NCBI GenBank assembly: GCA_024763075.1
Contig: JANTGF010000026.1
Location: 1-46,020 of the forward strand
Origin: Bacteroidales bacterium
GTDB taxonomy: Bacteria > Bacteroidota > Bacteroidia > Bacteroidales > VadinHA17
Direction: 5' to 3'
DNA length: 46,020 nucleotides
Part shown: piece by piece, positions 39,001 to 46,020 of the stretch
Layout of the letters: each line of letters begins with the position of its first letter
How positions within the stretch are numbered: the stretch's first letter is position 1
Translations under genes and position numbers: made by a program
Notes under the pieces: model-generated
Databases searched by the model: none
Told to the model about the DNA's origin: nothing
Seen by the model: only the letters and a program-made list of their open reading frames with translations

Positions 39001-40095
39001 TTCAAAATGTACCTGCCGGCTACCGCTTGTATTTGCCCGGAAAGCCAGGTAGCATAAAATTCCATTCCCGCTTATTCCGGATGTGGAGGCGAATGAGACT
39101 TTTACTCTTGAACCTGTTGCATTGCTCTCAAGAATAAGGGGAAAATCACCGGGAAGAATATCTCCTGACAAACCGGTCAGTCCACTGTCATAACTAAGGT
39201 CAAAAAGACCTGAGAAAACTGTATTTCCAGAAGCTATTTCTAATTTTACAGGAATATAAAAGGTATCAGCAGGCCAGGTGGAAACTTCCTCAAGGTTCAT
39301 TTTAATTGCTCTGACATCAATCAGGCCGGTTGTATAGGAAACTTCACCATTTGCATCTGTGACATAAACTTTTGTAGTTCCGGGAGCAATGGCTTTTACT
39401 GTATTTTCATTGCTTATTATGGCAACAGATGGGTTTTCTACAGCATACACATAAGGTTCCTGACCTCCGGAAACAGACATTTGCACTTCCTCACCCATAA
39501 AGAGTTGCCTGGAGTCAGGGAAAATATTTGGGTAAGATCTTGCAGATGCTTTTATATATCCGTTTGTAAAAACGGAGGGAGGGTTTCGTTCATTCAGATA
39601 ACTTTCTGATGTGTTAAACGAGATATACGCATTTCCTGATCGTTTGGAGATGAATGTAAGAGAGATCATTTCCCCGCTTCCTGACAGTGGGGTAGCTCCG
39701 GCTCCGGCCATGATCAGAGTTCCCTCATTGGAACTGTTGAGTGTGGGCCCTCCCCATGAAGTCAGGATAGTACTAACCTCCTCTATTTCTAAAAATTCAA
39801 AATACGAGGGAGAATAAGTGAGGTAGAATCTGTAGCCATAGACAGACCTTCCTGTTAAGAGTGAATCTGCATTTATCGAAACGGTAAATGTATCTTTCTC
39901 TGTTATCGTAGCATCCGGGATGCTAAATCCAATGGCTGTTGTCTGGCCAGCCAGGTTTCCACCCCATATAGAAAAGAATGAGAGAAGAATCCCGGCAAGA
40001 ACAATTTTATGATACATAAATTTACTCATTGGTGTGGATTTGTTTTTGGAGAAAAACATGCTTATAGCAGATACTCCCCTTGTAAATAAAAACAT
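36037..40095 (-). CDS. Secreted triple-cohesin, triple-PKD protein with T9SS tail, second gene of operon
   Basis: A 1352-residue exported protein; the signal segment (IVLAGILLSFFSIWGG, 31-46) is cleaved near Gln51. Three cohesin-like domains (53-185, 264-388, 467-592) show the family pattern: an IPV-type first strand, F.L.YD..L, and later G.L..L.F. They alternate with two Big-type domains (188-262, 390-465; NGTAPYIYTVSDP). Three PKD domains follow (598-686, 688-781, 782-872; ANAGSDFSLQEG), then a DUF5018-like domain (878-962), a twice-repeated GWNWISLNV/GWNNIAYLL region (about 965-1130) and a T9SS tail (1277-1352; IYPNPVSEQLTI). Cohesins bind dockerins; the adjacent gene supplies one. ATG at 40093-40095 overlaps the upstream stop (TAATG), but starts at 40029 or 40017 would give a more normal signal peptide. 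Confidence 0.85.
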   Translation of the reverse strand: MFLFTRGVSAISMFFSKNKSTPMSKFMYHKIVLAGILLSFFSIWGGNLAGQTTAIGFSIPDATITEKDTFTVSINADSLLTGRSVYGYRFYLTYSPSYFEFLEIEEVSTILTSWGGPTLNSSNEGTLIMAGAGATPLSGSGEMISLTFISKRSGNAYISFNTSESYLNERNPPSVFTNGYIKASARSYPNIFPDSRQLFMGEEVQMSVSGGQEPYVYAVENPSVAIISNENTVKAIAPGTTKVYVTDANGEVSYTTGLIDVRAIKMNLEEVSTWPADTFYIPVKLEIASGNTVFSGLFDLSYDSGLTGLSGDILPGDFPLILESNATGSRVKVSFASTSGISGNGILCYLAFRANTSGSRQVHFENMRFNESLLAYATKSTYYITVNSLPVLSFSPNSGTLMWGKTIKINVSNGTAPYIYTVSDPSSASIDAQGNLSGIVGGQITVTATDAHGATKTSGQFIITDNKITINPTDGVLDSETRVPVISSALPEGKAIYGFKSTITFDNSHLEFIRVDPPNGGTLVQSSLNGNSIQIAGASGEGISSGVIGFLVFKIKNTLPLDGRADVTLISFSGNENSLYSSLESGNVHRVEQVSYRPIANAGSDFSLQEGKTGHLDGTGSYDNDGDPLIYLWRAPDGFILSDSTSSSPQFTAPFVTENTAYTITLIVSDGTNESDLSEVKITVLQINHPPVADAGEDLNYVEGSSVTLDGSNSYDPDEDAISFKWTSLDGIILFNNTSNHPSFILPQVTINTSYRFTLIVNDAALNSPQDTVVITAIQVNKKPVAFAGGDFSLKENEIGTLDGSLSYDDENAPLTYFWTAPPEVTLSSSTIAKPQFTAPAVHLDSVLVFNLIVNDGTRNSNPDEIKVTVLNIDSLSNETLIDSVMMTGLDSFTIDTTNAQVKLYVPYGTDIRLLAPDFTISRMASISPSGGSIHDFSTPVYYLVTAEDGITSKLWKVEVFSKDVIISRQLKSGWNWISLNVQPEDMSISNLFNSLILTDLDYVKSVEYSATYYSATGWFGNLTSFPQNQMIKFRKNTAENLVIQGKEINPAITPVSLSPGWNNIAYLLKSDAAINSAIETTSLPEGDVIIKGLEGSAIYYEGSGWAGELDTLKVFHGYKLNVHSVGNLYYQASSITPKSLTTTIFNRKQLLRTYKLYPETYEFSSTLIAEAVNKDGLNSLHAGDLIIARCQNECRGVSEARYVPALDKYIFILSYYSNNEEEDITFKIKPHSGDESYSTGFQISFHPDDIAGKAYQPVQITMDIVNSKTEDLSKNKFHIYPNPVSEQLTIAAPEIIKKILLYSLSGKVIMRINPDVKSVTLPMKGLTPGIYTIKIETINEVIIRKIIRTSF

Positions 40096-43000
40096 TATCT
40101 TAAAACAAGTTTCCGCGTTACAACAAAATCATCACCCCTGACAGATATCAGATATATTTTCAGGGGATTTGTATTTCCATTGCTTTCTGCCGGGAATGAA
40201 AGATGATGCCAGCCAGTGTGAGGGTTCTTAAGCATCAGTTGATTTGTCATTTTACAACTGATGTCATAAACTGTGATCATCAGTTGCGATTGACTTGTCA
40301 GCAGGTTTAGATCTGCGATAAAAGAATTATCCAGACTGTATATTTTCAGGGAAGAAAGAGCCGTAACATCCAAAAGACCGGTAGCCATATTCTGGCTACT
40401 GACCGTAATTGTGAAAAGCGATTCATTTGCCTGCTCTTCATTTGCTGACAGATTTTCCAATATGATCCTTGATTCTTCAATCTGAGAATTGGTGATTTCA
40501 AAAATGAGCCCGAGTTCAGTCTGGTTAAGTTCCAGGTCATATGCTGATGCCATGGCTATTTTGAGGACGCCTGTACTGTCATTAAAGCCCGATACAATCA
40601 TAATGTCTGAAGGTATTTTTGTAGTATTCAGCCCGATAAATTTTAAATGCTGCCGGTTGGATGTCATCATCATGTCCACCCCTTTGGTTTGAGAAGAAGT
40701 TGATAATGAAACAGGGATCTCAAAGCGGGATGTTTCAGGTGATATAGTTTCATCAGGGACAGAAACTGTGATATCATTCAGTAAAGATCCTGACTTCGGA
40801 TTGGCAGGTTCAAAGCTCCCGATCAATCCAATGGAATACTGAAGAATCAGGGAAGCATCATAACTTGACAAAGTTCCATCCCGGCTAACATCTGCAACTG
40901 CCTGTTGCTTACTGTCAAGTGTGATGGCACCTACGCTACTTTGCAGAACCAGAGAAGCATCATAAGGCATCACTTCACCATTAAGGCTCACATCTCCCAT
41001 AACAGGTTGCGAAGGCATGGATATCCATGGAGTGAAGTCCACTCCATTGGAAACCCTTTCTCCCTGGCCATCAGGGTTGAGGGTGGCATGATAGGGTCCT
41101 GAGTCATGATTCCACCAGCAGTTTTCAGCTGATACGGTAACTGTACCGGTTTCATTCCATATGCCGTAGCCATAAGTTGGATTAGTTGCAACAAAATCAC
41201 AAGCTGCAATGTTTGGAACAGAAGTGTTTCGAACCAGCAAACCCCAGTAATTATGTTCAAAAAGGCAATTTTGAATGGCGGGTGAGGAATTGTCCAGGGT
41301 AATTGCGCCACGATTACTTCCATTCGTACTGTTGGAATAATTCCGTGTACCATTTTTAAAAACACAATTATTTAAAATACAGGATGCATCAATGGACTCT
41401 CCGGGAAAATAAATTCCCCACCACCAGTGATCACTTGCCTGATTTGCATCGCCATCCCCATAAGTATCACCTCCGTAGAAGTCGTCCCGGTCAGATGTAA
41501 AAACAATATTGCTGTCCGGAGTGCTTCCTCCATCTGCAATCAGTCCGTTTCTTACATTTAGATAGCCATTCTGCCTAAATTTGCAAATAACTCCGGGCTC
41601 TATAGTTAGAACTGCACTTGTTCCAATTGTATATCTGTCAAATATATAAGGTATATTATCAATTCCGGCAAAATTCTTTTCAGACAAAGTGGTATTTTGT
41701 GTCAGGGTTTCATTGTCAATTATAAGAATTCCTTTACCTGTGTTTCCTGATAATACATTATTTTGAGTACTTCCCGGGAAGGACATTAATGAAGTCGTTA
41801 TGGGGAAGGGAGCATCTTCAAAAGTACAATTATTAATTACAGGTGTGCTTACTCCATTTAATTTTATTCCTTCATTAGCAGGACTATAAAAAACACAGTT
41901 TGAAATAGTTGGCGATGCACTGGCCGTATAAACTCCGTGATTGTACATGTATCTAAACAAGGTATAATCGACTACACTCTGATCATCTGCCTGATCTCTG
42001 AATACAATATGGCAGCCTCTTTTTTTCGTTACAGTCCCTGAGCCGTTTTGGTCTGTATCTTTTGGATTTCCATACTCATCGTCCTGCACCGTAGTGAAAA
42101 CCACAGGCTTATTTTCTGTACCCTGAATGGTAAGTTTTCCATAAACATCAATATATTCACCACCGTCTCCTTTAAATACCAGTCCGGCCGGTATTATTAA
42201 ATTGTCATCCACCCTGATATTTTCATCCAGTAAATAAGTAATGTTATCGTATCCGGCAAAACTTCGGACAGGTACCGTACCGCTTACCGTGCCACCCTTC
42301 AGGCTGATTCCTAACCGGGGTACATTTGCTACCGTATTGCCTGAAAATGTTGGACTGGCAAACATATCCATCTGAATGGGGGCATTATTCAGATTGTTAA
42401 ATTCACAATTGCTTATGTTTATCGTTGCATCCCCCAGAATTGACATTCCATAGGAAGCCGAGAAGTTCAGGGTTACGGAGTCCACTACCGCATTACAATT
42501 ACTAAAACTAAGACTGTTATTGAAATATCTTAGTTCCACATTATTTAATAAATTAAATGCATCATGTGAGGTTTCAGTAAACTCTAAACCACTCCATTTA
42601 TGACCAGTCGGATCATCTCCTCCGTTAAAATTCGTATTACCTGAAACAGAATTATCATAAAGGGAAGTAAAAATGATTTTATTGTTTTTTGAACCTTTTG
42701 CTTTCAAACCACCTTTGACTGTGAGTTTACCATTATACTCCCTGAACTTAAAGACAGTACCCGGTTGAATTGTCACATCTGAAGTCGTTGGAATTTCCCT
42801 GGCATTATCAATGATATAGGCAACATTTGGATATCCTGCAAAATCCATTCCTCCAATGGAATAGGCACCTGATTCAAAACCATAAACATAAATGCCAATA
42901 TTTCCAATATTAGCCGTTGTGTTTCCTAATAATACAGGTAATCCTTCATTCATATTACGAGTTACCGGATAGGTGGTAATGTTCTCAAAATGGTTGTTGA

Positions 43001-44636
43001 CAAGCTGGGCATTGCCCGAAAAAATTACTCCCCGGTAACTTTCTTTGATTTCACAATTTTTAACAATATTATTATAATTTACTGAAAGGGCGTAATAGTT
43101 TTGATCCCTGCCAGCATAAAGAATCTTCCAGTATTCAATATGTGAAGTTGAGGAACTGCTCAAAAACAACCTGCCCGATGAACTTCTGTTAATAGAACCT
43201 GTTCCATTGTTATATGTGTCGGCGGGGAAGCCAAAGTTATCATCTGAAATATGTGTAAACACAATGGGATTATTTTCATTACCGATGCCTGTTAAAGCCC
43301 CTTTTGCATGTATATAATAGTCTTTACTAGTGCATTTAATAACAATTCCGGGGTCGATAGTAAGCGAGGCCGTATCTTGGACAATAACATTTCCATACAG
43401 GGTGTAAGTAAGATTATTATAGCCGGTAAATGATTGTTGTTTAAGGTGTGAATCATCATAAACGGTAGAACCAATAACACCTATTGCCCGCGCTTCTTTT
43501 GTGTTAAATTCAATGGAACAGATATTAAAAACAGGTGCTGCATTCATATCTACATTAATATTGAGTGTCTGGTTTTCGACAAAACTAGATGCTTTGAAAT
43601 CACAGTTTGAAAAGGAGGGTAAACTTTGGCCGGTAACAACCAGGTTATACCGGTTGTTGGAAAACTCACAATCCTCAAATGTGGGTGAACTTTTTATAAC
43701 TTCCATTGCACATCTTGATATTTCCGAATTTCTGAAATTATTATTGGTATAATTAGCTCCTGTGAACTTACAATTAGATAATATACACGCTGTATCAATA
43801 GCCGGATCATTAAAGTTTATACCCTGCCAGTAGTCTGAAGAAGGTGTATTACTGAAATTGACAGGCGAAGATGATGTTCCGTTTGCTTTCAGTTTTCCGT
43901 TTACTGAAATGTAAGCGTTGTTGTTTCCAAGGAAACTTACACCTGCAGAAATAAAAAGGCCCCCTGTTTCGGTAATCCGGAGTTCCGAATCGTAATAGTA
44001 AGGGATACCAACATCAGGACAATTCAATATTGAATTTATATCCCTGAAATTCAGAAAAATATAATCATTATCATTTTCGGTCAGAACCAGCCCTTCACCG
44101 GTAGTCCATGTACCGTTTCCTCTGAAATACACAGGATAGGAACAATTCTGAATGGTTGTATGGTCAATAATTAAGGTTCCGTCAGCATAAATATCCACAC
44201 CGGAATTACTGAAGTTATTAATTGTGGTGTTGTTTGTCAGGTTAAGCTGACCCTTTCTTACATACAGGGATTTTGCATACTCAACAGAACAGTTGTTTAA
44301 GGTTGCATTTCCGATATCATCACTCCACTCATAGCCAATGTAAATTCCTGCCCAAAAACCTTCAGTGGTACTTTCATTAGCTGTAAAGCTTGCACTATTC
44401 GCCGTGAGTGTACCATAAACCTGGATATATTTACCTGAATTAAACTTCAACTCAACGCCGGATTCAACAGTTAAGGTTACCCCTGCTTTTACAGTAATGT
44501 TGTCTGTCACGATGTAGGGGCTGTTTGCTGCGGTCAGGCTAGTATTGCTACTGATTGTCCCGCTAATATTTGTTTGTGCAGTAAGGACATAAGGAATAAA
44601 GATTGCACAAAGAAGGGTTAAAAGGAGCTTTTTCAT
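40095..44636 (-). CDS. Secreted beta-helix protein with dockerin and cohesin-like domains, first gene of operon
   Basis: A 1513-residue exported protein; the signal peptide MKKLLLTLLCAIFIPYVLTA is cut before Gln21. Residues about 25-1200 are parallel beta-helix in about five repeats, each opening with a block like ITVKAGVTLTVESGVELKF and ending in runs such as NNCTFED; the last ends with ENCWWNHDSGPYH. Residues 1214-1270 form a type-I-like dockerin with two calcium loops, DVSLNGEVMPYD (Asp1215, Ser1217, Asn1219, Asp1226) and DVSRDGTLSSYD (Asp1249, Ser1251, Asp1253, Asp1260). Residues about 1287-1413 look like a cohesin domain, and 1420-1513 a divergent T9SS tail without the YPNP motif. The beta-helix suggests polysaccharide binding or lyase activity, but I see no catalytic motif. 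Confidence 0.85.
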   Translation of the reverse strand: MKKLLLTLLCAIFIPYVLTAQTNISGTISSNTSLTAANSPYIVTDNITVKAGVTLTVESGVELKFNSGKYIQVYGTLTANSASFTANESTTEGFWAGIYIGYEWSDDIGNATLNNCSVEYAKSLYVRKGQLNLTNNTTINNFSNSGVDIYADGTLIIDHTTIQNCSYPVYFRGNGTWTTGEGLVLTENDNDYIFLNFRDINSILNCPDVGIPYYYDSELRITETGGLFISAGVSFLGNNNAYISVNGKLKANGTSSSPVNFSNTPSSDYWQGINFNDPAIDTACILSNCKFTGANYTNNNFRNSEISRCAMEVIKSSPTFEDCEFSNNRYNLVVTGQSLPSFSNCDFKASSFVENQTLNINVDMNAAPVFNICSIEFNTKEARAIGVIGSTVYDDSHLKQQSFTGYNNLTYTLYGNVIVQDTASLTIDPGIVIKCTSKDYYIHAKGALTGIGNENNPIVFTHISDDNFGFPADTYNNGTGSINRSSSGRLFLSSSSTSHIEYWKILYAGRDQNYYALSVNYNNIVKNCEIKESYRGVIFSGNAQLVNNHFENITTYPVTRNMNEGLPVLLGNTTANIGNIGIYVYGFESGAYSIGGMDFAGYPNVAYIIDNAREIPTTSDVTIQPGTVFKFREYNGKLTVKGGLKAKGSKNNKIIFTSLYDNSVSGNTNFNGGDDPTGHKWSGLEFTETSHDAFNLLNNVELRYFNNSLSFSNCNAVVDSVTLNFSASYGMSILGDATINISNCEFNNLNNAPIQMDMFASPTFSGNTVANVPRLGISLKGGTVSGTVPVRSFAGYDNITYLLDENIRVDDNLIIPAGLVFKGDGGEYIDVYGKLTIQGTENKPVVFTTVQDDEYGNPKDTDQNGSGTVTKKRGCHIVFRDQADDQSVVDYTLFRYMYNHGVYTASASPTISNCVFYSPANEGIKLNGVSTPVINNCTFEDAPFPITTSLMSFPGSTQNNVLSGNTGKGILIIDNETLTQNTTLSEKNFAGIDNIPYIFDRYTIGTSAVLTIEPGVICKFRQNGYLNVRNGLIADGGSTPDSNIVFTSDRDDFYGGDTYGDGDANQASDHWWWGIYFPGESIDASCILNNCVFKNGTRNYSNSTNGSNRGAITLDNSSPAIQNCLFEHNYWGLLVRNTSVPNIAACDFVATNPTYGYGIWNETGTVTVSAENCWWNHDSGPYHATLNPDGQGERVSNGVDFTPWISMPSQPVMGDVSLNGEVMPYDASLVLQSSVGAITLDSKQQAVADVSRDGTLSSYDASLILQYSIGLIGSFEPANPKSGSLLNDITVSVPDETISPETSRFEIPVSLSTSSQTKGVDMMMTSNRQHLKFIGLNTTKIPSDIMIVSGFNDSTGVLKIAMASAYDLELNQTELGLIFEITNSQIEESRIILENLSANEEQANESLFTITVSSQNMATGLLDVTALSSLKIYSLDNSFIADLNLLTSQSQLMITVYDISCKMTNQLMLKNPHTGWHHLSFPAESNGNTNPLKIYLISVRGDDFVVTRKLVLR
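40827..40997 (-). other. Dockerin type I-like module (two EF-hand-like calcium loops)
   Basis: This is the DNA encoding residues 1214-1270 of the beta-helix protein. The two repeats are near-duplicates: DVSLNGEVMPYDASLVLQ and DVSRDGTLSSYDASLILQ. Each has ligands at positions 1, 3, 5 and 12 of the calcium loop followed by a helix. The recognition pairs (Ala-Ser after Asp12 in both) are symmetric, as in dual-binding type I dockerins. Confidence 0.8.
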
Positions 44637-44987
44637 GATGATTGTATTTTATTATTAATGTGACTTAACAAAATTTTAAATATTGAAAGAAATAATACTT
44701 TATTCAAGTAATTATTTGTCTCGTTCCTTTGGGAAAAGCCATAAAGCTGAAAATAAAGACTTAAAATATTTAGATGTTGGTCAGTTGATAAATATACATA
44801 TTATTAGATATAAATAAAAAGATATTTTGACGAATTGACATTTATTATTGACAGAAAGATAATAATCAATGGTAAATATCCCTAATTTAAGTTGATAACC
44901 CACCTCCTTTAAGGACTTCACATAATTAAAAATATATATCAGGGGGCTTACCTAAAATCAGGATATTAATAAATTGATTTTCAAGGC
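44637..44987. promoter_or_regulatory. Upstream region of the giant operon, no gene
   Basis: These 351 bp are strongly AT-rich and contain no supportable gene. They must hold the promoter of the three-gene operon, but no exact TTTG...TAnnTTTG pair is visible on the minus strand. The closest -7-like sequence is TAAAATTTTG, about 30 bp before the start codon. A non-primary sigma factor or an activator is possible. Confidence 0.4.
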
Positions 44988-45791
44988 TTAAATATAATTT
45001 GGCTCATTCTTCTGGGTATGAACAGCCGTTTGAATTTTATGCTGGAGTTTTCTTGAGGCTAATCTGTATGCCAGAGTACTGTATTCTTTTAAAGTTGGAA
45101 TATGGTAGATTCTGCCATAAAGTTTAATATTTTCAGGTATAAAATCCTTCTCCTGAATTTTATTTAATGCTGCAACCATCATTTTCTCACTGGCTGTAAA
45201 AGCTTTTTCTCTCAGGCTTTTGAGATCATCATCGAAAGTAATCTCAATCTTTTTTTCCAACACTGGCATTCCACATCTATATCTTTCCGTAAGCTTTTGT
45301 ACGGTAACAAGCATTTCGTTTTTACCATTATAAAGTTCCCAAAATGCAGGAGGTTCTCCTCTGTATTTTCTCAGGTCGCCAAAATGGAACGATAAAACGC
45401 CATACCTGGTTAATTCCAGCAAGGCTTTGTTAACCCTGTCAAAACCGCCTAATAAAATCAAAACTTCAGGCAAGTATGATTGAATAACAGACACATTTTC
45501 CGGTGATCCGGGGTTAGGAGTTGTCAGTATATCGATATCTAATTCTCTGAAGAATTCTCTGGAAGGATAACTGCTGAGAGAATCCGGTTTCAGTTCCTGC
45601 GCTTTTTGAAATAAGAAATAGGCTTTCCTGCTTTTCTTCAGTTTCCTTTTAATGAAATCTTTTCCGGTCTTATCCGAATAGTCATTTATTACGGCAAGCT
45701 TAATGTTAAAAGCCGGATTTTGAAGTATCAGTTCAATTGTATTGATCTGATAGGGATCAAGTGTCTCGCCCAAAAGGATTCCTATATTCAT
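44988..45791 (-). CDS. Formyltransferase-fold protein lacking the catalytic triad
   Basis: A 267-residue protein related to the N-terminal domain of methionyl-tRNA and sugar-nucleotide formyltransferases. The recognisable part is SFHFGDLRKYRGEPPAFW (134-151), which matches the family's active-site strand and the following loop. In active enzymes that strand carries Asn-x-His and a later Asp; here Asn is Ser134, His136 is kept, and the Asp region reads YRCGMPVL (171-178), so the formyl-transfer triad is incomplete. About 80 residues of helical, basic sequence follow. It may use another donor or only bind its ligand. Relatives are often found in surface-polysaccharide loci. It lies 352 bp from the giant operon and is transcribed separately. 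Confidence 0.65.
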   Translation of the reverse strand: MNIGILLGETLDPYQINTIELILQNPAFNIKLAVINDYSDKTGKDFIKRKLKKSRKAYFLFQKAQELKPDSLSSYPSREFFRELDIDILTTPNPGSPENVSVIQSYLPEVLILLGGFDRVNKALLELTRYGVLSFHFGDLRKYRGEPPAFWELYNGKNEMLVTVQKLTERYRCGMPVLEKKIEITFDDDLKSLREKAFTASEKMMVAALNKIQEKDFIPENIKLYGRIYHIPTLKEYSTLAYRLASRKLQHKIQTAVHTQKNEPNYI

Positions 45792-45960
45792 AGCTCTATC
45801 ATTCTTTAAATTTATAAATAATAGATAATCTTCATAAAGGGGAATTATGAAGATTCCGGTGGGTTCACAAATTCCTTGCTAAGATAAAAAAAATTTTGGG
45901 AAAATCAAAATTCAGAACCTGTCCATAAATCGGTTCTGTTGTCGGGAATTGAAACAATTT

Positions 45961-46020
45961 CTAAAGAGAACTCAGTACTTTCACCACAGACCGGATAATT
46001 TTTTCACTGGTAACCATCCG
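45961..46020 (-). CDS. C-terminal tail of an unidentified gene (cut by window edge)
   Basis: Reading in from the right edge on the minus strand, an open frame of 19 codons (RMVTSEKIIRSVVKVLSSL) ends with TAG at 45961-45963. The composition, amphipathic with alternating Ile/Val and basic residues, looks like a real C-terminal helix such as those closing glycosyltransferases or epimerases. It is too short to identify. The gap to the formyltransferase-like gene is 169 bp. Confidence 0.4.
   Translation of the reverse strand, partial: RMVTSEKIIRSVVKVLSSL

Noticed and set aside
26892-44636. Classical cellulosome cluster
   Set aside because: Cohesin- and dockerin-like modules are present, but no glycoside hydrolase, CBM or SLH domain was recognised. 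I call it only a cohesin/dockerin-type assembly.
1-46020. Insertion sequences, prophage or integrase genes
   Set aside because: No transposase, recombinase or phage structural motif was found in any frame. Mobility signs are limited to non-coding repeats.

Overview
The window is about 46 kb of AT-rich chromosome from a member of the Bacteroidota, probably an environmental Bacteroidales/Marinilabiliales-type organism. Four things support this. Several large secreted proteins end in type IX secretion (T9SS) sorting domains. Bacteroidota-type promoters (TTTG...TAnnTTTG) are visible. The NagB/PIG-L fusion protein is typical of the phylum. Shine-Dalgarno sequences are mostly absent. No transposase, integrase or phage gene was found.

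Layout. 1-6357: housekeeping and accessory genes (3' end of pfkA, an MBL-fold hydrolase, a cardiolipin synthase plus coiled-coil protein operon, a small outer-membrane barrel, and an L-2-hydroxyglutarate-oxidase-like flavoprotein followed by a MobB-like P-loop protein). 6374-10510: a 1378-residue soluble PAS/GAF sensor histidine kinase. 10923-16300: a mutagenesis-type module made of an XRE/S24 self-cleaving-type repressor, divergent to a catalytically intact DNA polymerase IV and a short second DnaE polymerase, with a pair of matching palindromes in the divergent promoter. 16301-16943: repeat-rich spacer. 16944-19214: a secreted leucine-rich-repeat protein with a very good promoter. 19654-25269: a sugar-phosphate/amino-sugar group (KdsD-type SIS isomerase, ROK-family protein, NagB/PIG-L fusion, SMP-30-like lipoprotein). 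25270-26836: a non-coding region holding a tandem array of a 206-bp structured element, a possible tRNA remnant, tRNA-Arg(ACG) and a strong terminator. 26892-44636: one 17.7-kb minus-strand operon of three giant secreted proteins. 44988-45791: a formyltransferase-fold protein. 45961-46020: the tail of one more gene.

The most notable system is the giant operon. Its first gene (1513 aa) is a beta-helix protein carrying a two-repeat type-I-like dockerin and a cohesin-like domain. The second (1352 aa) carries three cohesin-like domains alternating with Big-type domains, then three PKD domains. The third (3041 aa) is a mosaic of CARDB, Calx-beta and Ig-like domains around a cysteine-rich core. The genes are coupled (TAATG overlap, then a 19-bp gap), so I infer a surface complex delivered by T9SS and held together by cohesin-dockerin contacts. 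No glycoside hydrolase is present, so it is cohesin/dockerin-based but not an obvious cellulosome.

The intergenic DNA is rich in several repeat families. They include near-identical direct repeats bracketing dnaE, heptamer repeats that begin at gene ends, and a structured element present as a four-copy tandem array and as one diverged inverted copy. That diverged copy keeps the two-hairpin architecture and a 12-nt linker. All functional statements rest on reading motifs by eye; no database search was possible.
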